NCBI RefSeq assembly: GCF_000373625.1
Contig: NZ_KB891994.1
Location: 496,001-560,000, forward strand
Length of the DNA stretch: 64,000 nucleotides
Source of the DNA: Streptomyces sp. LaPpAH-108
Lineage (GTDB): Bacteria; Actinomycetota; Actinomycetes; Streptomycetales; Streptomycetaceae
Reading direction: 5' to 3'
Positions 27,744 through 35,566 of the stretch are shown here, one piece after another (within the stretch, counting starts at the first letter, position 1; each line of letters opens with the position of its first letter). Below the pieces are notes generated by a model. The model was not told the DNA's origin and did not search any database. It was given only the letters and a program-made list of their open reading frames with translations. A program made the position numbers and the translations under genes.

Positions 27744-29273
27744 ATGTCAGACGACTACCTCGTACGCATCGGCAAGCTCATCCGCGACGCCCGGCAGCAC
27801 CGCGGCTGGACTCAGGCCCAGCTCGCGGACGCTCTCGGCACGAGCCAGAGCGCCGTCAACCGCATCGAGCGCGGGAACCAGAACATCAGCCTTGAGATGA
27901 TCGCCCGCATCGGGGAGGCCCTGGACAGCGAGATCGTGTCGCTGGGCTACGCGGGCCCGATGCATCTGCGCGTCGTCGGCGGCCGCCGCCTGTCCGGCGC
28001 CATCGACGTCAAGACGAGCAAGAACGCCTGCGTCGCCCTGCTGTGCGCGTCCCTGCTGAACAAGGGCCGTACCGTCCTGCGCCGGGTCGCCCGCATCGAG
28101 GAGGTGTACCGCCTCCTGGAGGTCCTCAACTCCATCGGCGTCCGCACCCGCTGGATCAACGACGGCGTCGACCTCGAACTCGTCCCCCCGGCCCAGCTGG
28201 AGATGGACGCGATCGACGCGGAGGCGGCCGTCCGCACCCGCTCGATCATCATGTTCCTCGGCCCGCTGCTGCACCGCATGGACCGCTTCATGCTGCCGTA
28301 CGCGGGCGGCTGCGACCTCGGCACCCGCACCATCGAGCCGCACATGATCGCGCTGCGCCGCTTCGGCCTGGACATCGCGGCGACCGAGGGCCAGTACCAC
28401 GCCGTGGTGGACCGCACCGTCCGCCCCGACCGCCCGATCGTCCTGACCGAGCGCGGCGACACCGTGACCGAGAACGCGCTGCTGGCCGCCGCCCGCCACG
28501 ACGGCGTGACGGTCATCCGCAACGCGTCCTCCAACTACATGGTCCAGGACCTGTGCTTCTTCCTGGAGGCCCTGGGCGTACGGGTCGAGGGCATCGGCAC
28601 CACCACCCTCACCGTGCACGGCGTGCCGAACATCGACATCGATGTCGACTACTCCCCCTCCGAGGACCCGGTCGAGGCGATGAGCCTGGTCGCCGCGGCC
28701 GTGGTGACGGAGTCGGAGCTGACGGTGCGCCGGGTGCCGATCGAGTTCCTGGAGATCGAGCTGGCGGTCCTGGAGGAGATGGGCCTCGACCACGACCGCA
28801 GCCGCGAGTACTTCGCCGACAACGGCCGCACCCGCCTGGTCGACCTCACGGTCCGCCCCTCCAAGCTGGAGGCGCCGATCGACAAGATCCACCCGATGCC
28901 GTTCCCCGGCCTCAACATCGACAACGTCCCCTTCTTCGCGGCGATCGCGGCCGTGGCCCAGGGCAAGACCCTCATCCACGACTGGGTCTACGACAACCGC
29001 GCCATCTACCTCACCGACCTCAACCGCCTCGGCGCCCGCCTCCAGTTGCTGGACCCCCACCGCGTCCTGGTGGAGGGCCCCACCCGCTGGCGCGCCGCCG
29101 AAATGATGTGCCCCCCCGCCCTCCGCCCCGCCGTCGTCGTCCTCCTGGCAATGATGGCGGCGGAGGGAACGTCCGTACTCCGCAACGTGTACGTCATCAA
29201 CCGGGGGTACGAGGACCTGGCGGAACGACTGAACTCGATCGGGGCCCAGATCGAGATCTTCCGGGACATCTGA
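27744..29273 (+). CDS. murA: XRE HTH - UDP-GlcNAc 1-carboxyvinyltransferase (MurA-like) fusion
   Basis: MurA transfers enolpyruvate from PEP to UDP-N-acetylglucosamine, the first committed step of peptidoglycan synthesis. This 509-aa protein has an XRE/Cro-type HTH at residues 7-67 (LIRDARQHRGWTQAQLADAL...QSAVNRIERG) fused to an EPSP-synthase-fold MurA domain at 72-509. Catalytic positions look retained: Lys93 in TSKNA, Cys190 in YAGGCDLGTRT, and an Asp in the FPGLNIDNVPFF segment. The usual MurA phrases are altered (GGCxIGxRPVD becomes GGCDLGTRTIE), so this is a divergent MurA, probably a second copy in the genome. It may be both an enzyme and a DNA-binding protein. From memory the homologous position in S. 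coelicolor (SCO5998) holds a similar gene. Confidence 0.88.
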   Translation: MSDDYLVRIGKLIRDARQHRGWTQAQLADALGTSQSAVNRIERGNQNISLEMIARIGEALDSEIVSLGYAGPMHLRVVGGRRLSGAIDVKTSKNACVALLCASLLNKGRTVLRRVARIEEVYRLLEVLNSIGVRTRWINDGVDLELVPPAQLEMDAIDAEAAVRTRSIIMFLGPLLHRMDRFMLPYAGGCDLGTRTIEPHMIALRRFGLDIAATEGQYHAVVDRTVRPDRPIVLTERGDTVTENALLAAARHDGVTVIRNASSNYMVQDLCFFLEALGVRVEGIGTTTLTVHGVPNIDIDVDYSPSEDPVEAMSLVAAAVVTESELTVRRVPIEFLEIELAVLEEMGLDHDRSREYFADNGRTRLVDLTVRPSKLEAPIDKIHPMPFPGLNIDNVPFFAAIAAVAQGKTLIHDWVYDNRAIYLTDLNRLGARLQLLDPHRVLVEGPTRWRAAEMMCPPALRPAVVVLLAMMAAEGTSVLRNVYVINRGYEDLAERLNSIGAQIEIFRDI

Positions 29274-29724
29274 GAGACGGGTGCCGCCATGCTGCCTGAC
29301 CTTCTTTGAAGCAGGTCAGGAAAAGGTGTGGCGGCATCTCGCCGGTACGCGTTCGCCTCAATGGGCCTTCACCTGCCTCTTTGCACGCTCAGTACTGATG
29401 CCACTACAGTTTCGCGGAGCGACCTGCTCGATGTCCTCGCACCATGGAGAAACGGCCCGCTCGCATTCGGAATCGCAAGCCGCCGTGTCGCCTGACTGGG
29501 TTCCTCGGGAATAGGGCTGTTGACTGCCTCTCCCCCAGGGCCGGATGGTACGCGGCGCGCGCGGCACCGGACGTCCGCAGAGTGTTCACCACTGCGGGCC
29601 GACACGGGTGGAGGTCAAGGGCTGGGCAACGCCCGCGTTCTCTCGCTCTGCCCGTCGCGCCCGTGACGGCAGCCAGGCTGCCATCGCCAACGAGCGATCG
29701 GCCGACCCAGCGGAGCGTGGTCCT
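29274..29724. other. Intergenic region and left edge of island
   Basis: This 451-bp stretch has no gene I can support. Its first 65 bp hold a nested hairpin downstream of murA. From about 29340 base composition drops visibly relative to the murA side, marking the start of the accessory island. Several short overlapping frames occur on both strands but none has family features or a ribosome site. Confidence 0.5.
29282..29336. terminator. Nested inverted repeat after murA
   Basis: Outer arms TGCCGCCA (29282-29289) / TGGCGGCA (29329-29336) enclose inner arms CCTGACC (29295-29301) / GGTCAGG (29314-29320). The unpaired segments on each side are 5 and 8 nt. It follows the stop by 8 bp and probably terminates murA; the two-tier shape is unusual for a simple terminator. 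Confidence 0.6.
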
Positions 29725-30129
29725 GTGGCGAACACGGCCAGCCAGCATTCCATTCCCCTCGATCAGACACAGGTCAGCCTCACGGCTTCCGTGATGCACC
29801 AGGCAGCCTTGGACTGTCGCGCCACAGACACCCCGGACGCTTCAATGGACGACCGCTCGATGGTCACCTTTGGCCGTATGGCCGCACTGTGGGCAGCCAT
29901 CGCCGAGCGTGAGAAGCATTGCGATGTCGTCAACATCCATGGTGATCGTCTGTACAACATCTCGCTCACCGCAGAGGAGTGGTATCACGTGCGAGCAGCG
30001 CTCAGTGAACATGCCGCCCGGAAGACGCGCGTAGCGGGCCACTCGCCAACAGCTCGCACCGATCGTCACAGTGCGAGAAGGGCGCTGCTCCTCGTGGACC
30101 TCATCACAGAGGCGATCGCCGATGAGTGA
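29725..30129 (+). CDS. Small hypothetical protein, partner of ParB-like gene
   Basis: Protein of 134 aa, no recognised domain. The C-terminal half looks helical (FGRMAALWAAIAEREKH; AEEWYHVRAALSEHAARKTR; ALLLVDLITEAIAD). GTG at 29725 is chosen because GGAG lies 9 nt upstream; the frame continues upstream through low-quality sequence, and ATG codons at 29791 or 29845 are alternatives. The last 8 bp overlap the ParB-like gene, so the two are translated together. Possibly a small helical adaptor; nothing in the sequence proves a function. Confidence 0.6.
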   Translation: MANTASQHSIPLDQTQVSLTASVMHQAALDCRATDTPDASMDDRSMVTFGRMAALWAAIAEREKHCDVVNIHGDRLYNISLTAEEWYHVRAALSEHAARKTRVAGHSPTARTDRHSARRALLLVDLITEAIADE

Positions 30130-32110
30130 CGCGATCACTGACACCCAGAATCTCGCAAAGGAGAAGGAATCAGCGGAAGTTGACATTGCCTCCGGGTGGC
30201 AACCACCTCTCTGGCCCCTGCCTCGCACAGCCGCAGTCAACAACCTGGCGAATTCCCTACGCAGTCAAGGACTGACGGAAAGCAGCGCGCGGACCCTGTC
30301 ACTCGCCTCCGTACGCCCAGACGACATGCGACGAAAGCTCGTAGAGCCAGCCGAGCTACGAGTCCAGGGGGGCACCCTGCTGATCGCGGAAACACGGCTG
30401 TGGTCGGTGGCCGTACTGCCGCATCCGGCCAATCCCCGGGAATACGGGCACCGCCAGTACGCGCTGGGCGGCTCCGGGACTTGGGGGGCGACGATAACCG
30501 AGCCCAAGTCGTATGCGTCGGGAGTGGCCGAGTTGGCCATGCACGTCGAGTCGCCCAGCGTGATCGCCCAGCGACTGGAAAGCGCCAAGAGCCGTCTAGT
30601 GCGGGACAATCCACTGGCCCAGGATCTGGCTGTCGAGGGTGTTCTCCAACCGTTGACCGTGGTTTCACTGAATGTGACCCATGAGGATGGACAGCCTAAC
30701 CGGGCGCTGCTGATCGCCGCCGACGGATCGAGCCGTATCAGCGCTGCCCACGACATCCTGGGCTACGAGCCCTCGCGGATCGCCTGCGAGTGGATCGACG
30801 ATGACCGAAAGCTGCGCAGTGAGGTCAGCCGCTGGGTTCGCCTGATGCAGCGTCAGGGATGGCAAAATCTCACCGAGGACGAGCGGCGGAAGCTCCGAGT
30901 CCTCAGTGTTCCCGCTCGCGTTGTCGTCGGCTTCCGGCCAAACGTACAGGCTGATCAGGCATTTCACACAGCGGTGCGTAATTTCATCGGCCTCACGCAC
31001 ATTCGCCCTCCGCGCCCCTACGGGCCGGCTGTGGAGAACGAGGCAAAGGCGGATGCCGTCCTGGACAATCTCGCCGAGCCTAGACCTTCCGGGGCCGCAC
31101 ACATCACGGAGGCAGAGAAAGGGTGGTTCGCAGGCACCATCTCCGAGGACGAGGTGACAGCGGCCGGCCTGAGCAAGCATCGTGACGTGCGCGCTGGGGA
31201 AATCGTCCGTTCCCTATTGGGCGGTGGATTGAGGACCGCGCGGCGGGTCAATGGTGGCATCCGGTCCCTGACCGCGAAGCAGCGGCCAAAGCGAGAGGAA
31301 CGGGTCGATGTTGCTGTGGAGTTGATTCTGCGTCCGGCCCGCACAGGCACAATTGCGGACACGAAGTTCCTGCGTCCGAGGCGTGCGGTGTTGCAACGCG
31401 CGTACCGGCTGCCCGAGATCGAGGACCTGTCGGCCGACGTTCCCCAGGAGGGAGCCACGGCGGGGGGGCGTACTCTGGAACAATTGCGAGACGCAGCCCT
31501 GGCCGAGGCCGACAAAGGCTTGGGCGACAGCGGTCGGCTCGGCCCGGCACAGACAGAACTCGCCGTCAAGGCCGCCTTCTACATGGCGATGGCCGAACCT
31601 ATGGCCCTTCAGCGCGAGGTCTTCGGCGTCGGGGCGAATGACGACCGGGGGGCGGCGACGGTACTCCGGGCGATGCTGTCCCGACGCCGCGGCATCCGCC
31701 AGGCATATGAAGTGGTCCGCTCCGGGCGAAGAGGAGACGCGCTCCCGGAAGTGGACGAGGCAGGAACTCCAGTACCGACGGCAAATGGCCAGCCCCGCAG
31801 CCTCACCGACGCCGTGGTCCGTCACACCTATGGCGGCAGCCCCGCCCCCGTTCCAGAGGCCAGGGTGGGTTTCAAAGCCGCCTCCACGAGCTGGGCAACC
31901 GTGCGCGAGAACGTCGAGACACTGCGCAGGGGAGTCTCAACCATGGAGCGAGTCCCCATGGAGGAAGACGGCCCGAGCCTCGTAATTCACGAGGGCTGGG
32001 ATCCCGTACAGGTGAGAGAAGTGCGTGACTCTCTGGATCGAGTCAGCCGGAGAATCGCCGCTTGGGCGGATCGGTACGCGGAGCGGGCGGACGAGTCTGC
32101 CGAATTCTGA
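30122..32110 (+). CDS. ParB/sulfiredoxin-like domain protein
   Basis: Protein of 662 aa. Around residues 155-225 is a ParB/Srx-like core: DNPLAQDLAVEGVLQPLTVV, then DGSSR at 201-205 and ISAAHDILG, the arrangement of ParB N-terminal folds that bind or hydrolyse nucleotides in several phage- and defence-related proteins. The remainder (230-662) is largely helical, with basic regions (KQRPKREERVDV; RRRGIRQAYEVVRSGRR), and is not recognised. ATG 30122 lies inside the end of the upstream small gene. It is convergent with the kinase gene, 12 bp between stops. It differs from chromosomal ParB by size and by lack of a clear central HTH. Role in the island is inferred only from position. Confidence 0.65.
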   Translation: MSDAITDTQNLAKEKESAEVDIASGWQPPLWPLPRTAAVNNLANSLRSQGLTESSARTLSLASVRPDDMRRKLVEPAELRVQGGTLLIAETRLWSVAVLPHPANPREYGHRQYALGGSGTWGATITEPKSYASGVAELAMHVESPSVIAQRLESAKSRLVRDNPLAQDLAVEGVLQPLTVVSLNVTHEDGQPNRALLIAADGSSRISAAHDILGYEPSRIACEWIDDDRKLRSEVSRWVRLMQRQGWQNLTEDERRKLRVLSVPARVVVGFRPNVQADQAFHTAVRNFIGLTHIRPPRPYGPAVENEAKADAVLDNLAEPRPSGAAHITEAEKGWFAGTISEDEVTAAGLSKHRDVRAGEIVRSLLGGGLRTARRVNGGIRSLTAKQRPKREERVDVAVELILRPARTGTIADTKFLRPRRAVLQRAYRLPEIEDLSADVPQEGATAGGRTLEQLRDAALAEADKGLGDSGRLGPAQTELAVKAAFYMAMAEPMALQREVFGVGANDDRGAATVLRAMLSRRRGIRQAYEVVRSGRRGDALPEVDEAGTPVPTANGQPRSLTDAVVRHTYGGSPAPVPEARVGFKAASTSWATVRENVETLRRGVSTMERVPMEEDGPSLVIHEGWDPVQVREVRDSLDRVSRRIAAWADRYAERADESAEF

Positions 32111-32122
32111 GAACTCACCGAG

Positions 32123-33424
32123 TCAGTCATTGGAAGCAAGCGTTTCAAGCATCTCCACCGCGCGTGCATGGTATAGCGCCAGCACATCCACATTGTGTGT
32201 GGCATCCCGAACCGCGGCGCAGACCGCTGCCGCCTCACCGCGTTCCCCCTGGACCAGGAACGCCTCGACCAGGTCGAAGCGGAGGTCGAGCACGTCGGCG
32301 GATCTCATGCCGTACTGCTTTCCGAAGTCGGGGAGCCTTTCGGTGAGCAGGTCGACCGCTTTGGCCGGATCCTCTGCGAGCAGACGTCGAATCTCGTGGT
32401 GGAGGTCTTTGATGTCGGCTCGCGGCCGGAACGTTCGCGTGATCGAGGAGGGTTCGGAGGCACGGAAGATGCTCGGTCCTTCGGGTGCGAAGAGCTCCCG
32501 GAACGGTAGCGTGGGGTCGCACGGCAGGAATCCCGCCGGAGGCGGATCGCCCGGGGCCGGCAAATAGGGACGGAGTACGCGGTTCACTTCGTCTGCGGTG
32601 GCCGGGCGATCTACGGGAACGAAAGCGAGCAGCCGCTCAACCAGATCCAGCACTTCGGTGGGGAGCCCGACGGTCAGGGAGCCCAGGGGGGAATGAGTGC
32701 CGTGCCGCAGTCTCTGGCGTTCCCACAGTTCCGACTCACCGGCGATAACAGGACGGCCCGTTAGCATCTCGTACAGCAGACTGCCCAGATTATAGAGGTC
32801 TGACTGCACGGTGACCTCGCCGCCCTCGAACTGTTCGGGTGACATGTAGAGCGGACTGCCAGGTTTGCCGCCTGTTCTCGTCAACCGCGTGTCTTCGGGC
32901 GCTCCGGGAACGTGGGCGATACCGAAGTCCAGGAGCTTCGTATAGCCCTTCTCGGAAATCATCACGTTCGATGGCTTGAGGTCGCGGTGCACGATCCCTT
33001 CGCGATGGGCTTCGGCGAGAACGTGGCAGAGCGGGACAATGACGCTCACGGCGACGGGAAGTTCGAGTTGTTGGCTCTCCTCGATCAAGTCTTTCAGTGA
33101 CATACCCTCGATGAGTTCCATCACGAGGTAGAAGTATCCATGCTCCTCTCCCGCGTCATAGACCGCAGGAACCAGAACGGACGTGAACTGCGCGGTGACC
33201 CCCGCCTCTTGGATGAAGCGCTTGAGCATCTCCGCACGTTCCTTGGGCGTCGCCATCCCCGGAGCGAGAAACTTCACCGCGACCGGGCGGCTGAGGTTCT
33301 GGTCATAGGCTTGCCAGACCATCCCCATGCCCCCTTGTTCCAAGGGGCTGTCCAAGCGGTAGCGGGAGCGTAGGACAAAACCCGCGCGCAACTCGAACAA
33401 ACTGCCGCCGTCTTCCCACGCCAT
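32123..33424 (-). CDS. Soluble Hanks-type Ser/Thr protein kinase
   Basis: Protein of 433 aa. The kinase domain spans about residues 20-285: glycine loop LEQGGMGMVWQAYD, ATP-anchoring Lys51 (VAVKFL), catalytic HRDLKPSN at 146-153, DFG at 166-168, and MSPEQFEGG. All essential residues are present, so it should be active. There is no transmembrane segment or PASTA repeats; instead a helical tail of about 110 aa follows (DLHHEIRRLLAEDPAKAVDLL...), TPR-like in appearance. ATG 33424 follows the methyltransferase stop by a single base, so the two genes are coupled. Kinase plus DNA methyltransferase pairs recall the Pgl/BREX type 2 phage-defence arrangement, but PglW and PglZ homologues are not seen. 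Confidence 0.88.
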   Translation of the reverse strand: MAWEDGGSLFELRAGFVLRSRYRLDSPLEQGGMGMVWQAYDQNLSRPVAVKFLAPGMATPKERAEMLKRFIQEAGVTAQFTSVLVPAVYDAGEEHGYFYLVMELIEGMSLKDLIEESQQLELPVAVSVIVPLCHVLAEAHREGIVHRDLKPSNVMISEKGYTKLLDFGIAHVPGAPEDTRLTRTGGKPGSPLYMSPEQFEGGEVTVQSDLYNLGSLLYEMLTGRPVIAGESELWERQRLRHGTHSPLGSLTVGLPTEVLDLVERLLAFVPVDRPATADEVNRVLRPYLPAPGDPPPAGFLPCDPTLPFRELFAPEGPSIFRASEPSSITRTFRPRADIKDLHHEIRRLLAEDPAKAVDLLTERLPDFGKQYGMRSADVLDLRFDLVEAFLVQGERGEAAAVCAAVRDATHNVDVLALYHARAVEMLETLASND

Positions 33425-33425
33425 G

Positions 33426-35423
33426 TCATCTCCACCTGTCATCGATCGGGTCGACCAGTCCTGCGGCCAGCGCGTGCGCCAATTGCCGGGCGACATGGCG
33501 TCCTTGATCCACCGCTACGGTCAACGACTCCTGGAACCGGGCGATGTCCTGGAGGGCTCGACCGATCGCGCGCTGCTCCTCCGGCGACCGCACCGGGACG
33601 AAGATGCGCCCGGTGTCCAGCCGGGTGCGGCGACTGGTCGATCCCGTCGACGTGAGGGAGCGCCCAATGCCGGTGTCGGCGCTCATAGCTCCGGCCAGGA
33701 ACCACGGGTCCAGAAAAGCGCGTTCGGGCCGCAGTACGGTGACCCCCTGTCCCGCTGCGGCACCGTACTCCCGTCGTTCGGCGGGGCGTGCGCTCTCTGG
33801 TGCAGCGGCAAAGACCAGGACGTCCGCCTCACGGATGCGCTCAGTCTCGGCCACGTATGTATGACCACTGGGGCCGGCACGAGAGAGGCCGTCATCCAGT
33901 GAGAGCAGCGGGACGCGTGCCAAGTCCTTATCTGTCGGCCCCCGCGCGGCTGAGCCACGCCACTGGCGCAGAGCGCCCGAGCGGATGAGATCGTCCAGTG
34001 AGACAACCGCCGACGCGTCGGCCTCAGCGGCCCCCGTCTGGGACGCGGCTGGCTCTCGTACGGCAGGGAGCGCGTCCAAGAGTCCGTTCAGCGACCGCAG
34101 CCACTCGACTCGTTCCTCAGCCAGGCTTCCCGGATCGATGGCTGTGCCGAGGAAGATACGGACATGCCGCGCCGGGGTGACATCGACGTCGTTGCCCAGG
34201 AGGCCGGTCACGGGGACGCTACTGGCGAAATCGGTGTCAGGCTCCTCGCCCGCGCGGAACCTGTGCCACAGCGACGTGACCTCGGCATGTACCGCGTCCC
34301 ATTTCACCGCGCTACCAGGCTGTTCCGGATTCGATACGAAGAGCGACTCCGCGTCGACGAACAGAATGTTGCCCGGCTGCACCGACTCCTGAGCAGGCTC
34401 GGCCACCCAGAGGTGAATGCCCGGTGTGCGGGGAGAGCCGGACGGAAGAGCCACCACGGCGCGAAGGACACCCCGGCGCACTAGTTCGGCCCGAATGCGG
34501 CGCCCCGAGGGCCTGGTCGCCACGCTTGGTGACATGGCGAGGACAGCGCAACCACCAGGGTCGAGGTGGGCCAGAGCATGCTGAAGCCAGGCCAGTTCGG
34601 GCTCCCCCTTCGGGGGAAGGCCATAGGTCCACCGAGTATCGTAGGCGAGTTCCGCCCGTCCCCAGTCCTGCTGACCCGAGGGCGGGTTGCACACGACGCC
34701 GCGTACTCGTGTGGTGGAGTGTGTATCCCTCAGCAATGAATCACCGGGCTCCACAGTCACATTCGGGCACCCGTGCAGTCGCAGTCGGATGGAGGCGACC
34801 TCCGCAAGGTCGGGATCAATGTCCTGCCCGAGCAACGACGTAGCCCCGCGTTCAGCGGCGCGCAGGAGTAGACCTCCGGTGCCGCATGCTGGGTCCAACA
34901 CAGTCGCGAGCGCTTCACCGTCAGCGGGAGCGAGCAATGCACACATCAACTGCGCCACCGGAGGTACTGTCACTTCCGCGTGACGGGCATGAGCTTCCGT
35001 CCAGCGGTGGAGCAGTGCCTCGAAAGCCTCCGCGGCACCGTAGCGCGCTCCCAGGTCATCGATGTCGGCGCCCAACGCTGAGGGCAGTACGGCTGAGCCA
35101 CCGACCACTCCGGCCAGACGATGGGGCAGTTCCTCACCCAGAAGCCGGAAGCCGACGGCCGCCAGTATCGCGCCAGGTCGCCCCGGATCACGCATGGCTT
35201 CCATGGCTCGCCATACCCCGTCGGCCGGTGTGATCCGCACGGATCTTCCGTGCTCTTCCAGCCAGTTCACCACTTCAGAGAGCAAGAACTGCGGACTGCC
35301 AGCCGTACCGCCCACTGGAGTGGGAAACTCCGGGTATCTCCGGCGCCAGTTGCTCACCGCCGCCGGACCAACGTCGGCGATCCGGGCGATCTCAGCAGCC
35401 GTGACCGTACTTTCGCGCACCAT
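33426..35423 (-). CDS. HTH-containing N6-adenine-type DNA methyltransferase
   Basis: Protein of 665 aa. An N-terminal HTH (residues 8-58, TAAEIARIADVGPAAVSNWRRR...) is followed by a type I HsdM-like methyltransferase domain (about 145-400) with SAM motif I LDPACGTGG at 176-184 and motif IV NPPS at 246-249. The C-terminal 200 aa resemble a target-recognition half of HsdS (VVSLDDLIRSG...; FVPVRSPEEQRAIGRALQDI), so recognition and modification may be on one chain. Motif IV normally ends in an aromatic residue (NPPF/Y/W) that stacks on the flipped adenine; Ser here is odd and could mean reduced activity or altered target. ATG 35423 has GAGGAGGGCAGG upstream. Coupled with the kinase and divergent from the pPIWI operon. 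Confidence 0.88.
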   Translation of the reverse strand: MVRESTVTAAEIARIADVGPAAVSNWRRRYPEFPTPVGGTAGSPQFLLSEVVNWLEEHGRSVRITPADGVWRAMEAMRDPGRPGAILAAVGFRLLGEELPHRLAGVVGGSAVLPSALGADIDDLGARYGAAEAFEALLHRWTEAHARHAEVTVPPVAQLMCALLAPADGEALATVLDPACGTGGLLLRAAERGATSLLGQDIDPDLAEVASIRLRLHGCPNVTVEPGDSLLRDTHSTTRVRGVVCNPPSGQQDWGRAELAYDTRWTYGLPPKGEPELAWLQHALAHLDPGGCAVLAMSPSVATRPSGRRIRAELVRRGVLRAVVALPSGSPRTPGIHLWVAEPAQESVQPGNILFVDAESLFVSNPEQPGSAVKWDAVHAEVTSLWHRFRAGEEPDTDFASSVPVTGLLGNDVDVTPARHVRIFLGTAIDPGSLAEERVEWLRSLNGLLDALPAVREPAASQTGAAEADASAVVSLDDLIRSGALRQWRGSAARGPTDKDLARVPLLSLDDGLSRAGPSGHTYVAETERIREADVLVFAAAPESARPAERREYGAAAGQGVTVLRPERAFLDPWFLAGAMSADTGIGRSLTSTGSTSRRTRLDTGRIFVPVRSPEEQRAIGRALQDIARFQESLTVAVDQGRHVARQLAHALAAGLVDPIDDRWR

Positions 35424-35566
35424 CCTGCCCTCCTCACGCGATGTCAGGCAGAACCATAACGTGTCGATTCGTTAATGCGCATCACCCGAAAGAGTCTGTT
35501 GACTCCATTCACAAGCGCGTGCTCTCATGAAGATATTCCGTCGAGCCCTACGCCACGGAGAACTTT
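35424..35566. promoter_or_regulatory. Divergent promoter region of methyltransferase and pPIWI_RE operons
   Basis: 143 bp. TAACG (35457-35461) and CGTTA (35470-35474), extended as CATAACG/CGTTAATG, form an inverted repeat close to the methyltransferase gene. TTGACT at 35499-35504 is a possible -35 for the rightward operon, but no good -10 follows. The Shine-Dalgarno GGAG is 8 nt before the nuclease ATG. Methyltransferase-linked HTHs often autoregulate, so this repeat is a candidate operator. Confidence 0.45.

Noticed and set aside
31214..31825. Minus-strand frames inside the ParB-like gene
   Set aside because: Fully antisense to a gene with a domain match and coupled start; no independent support.
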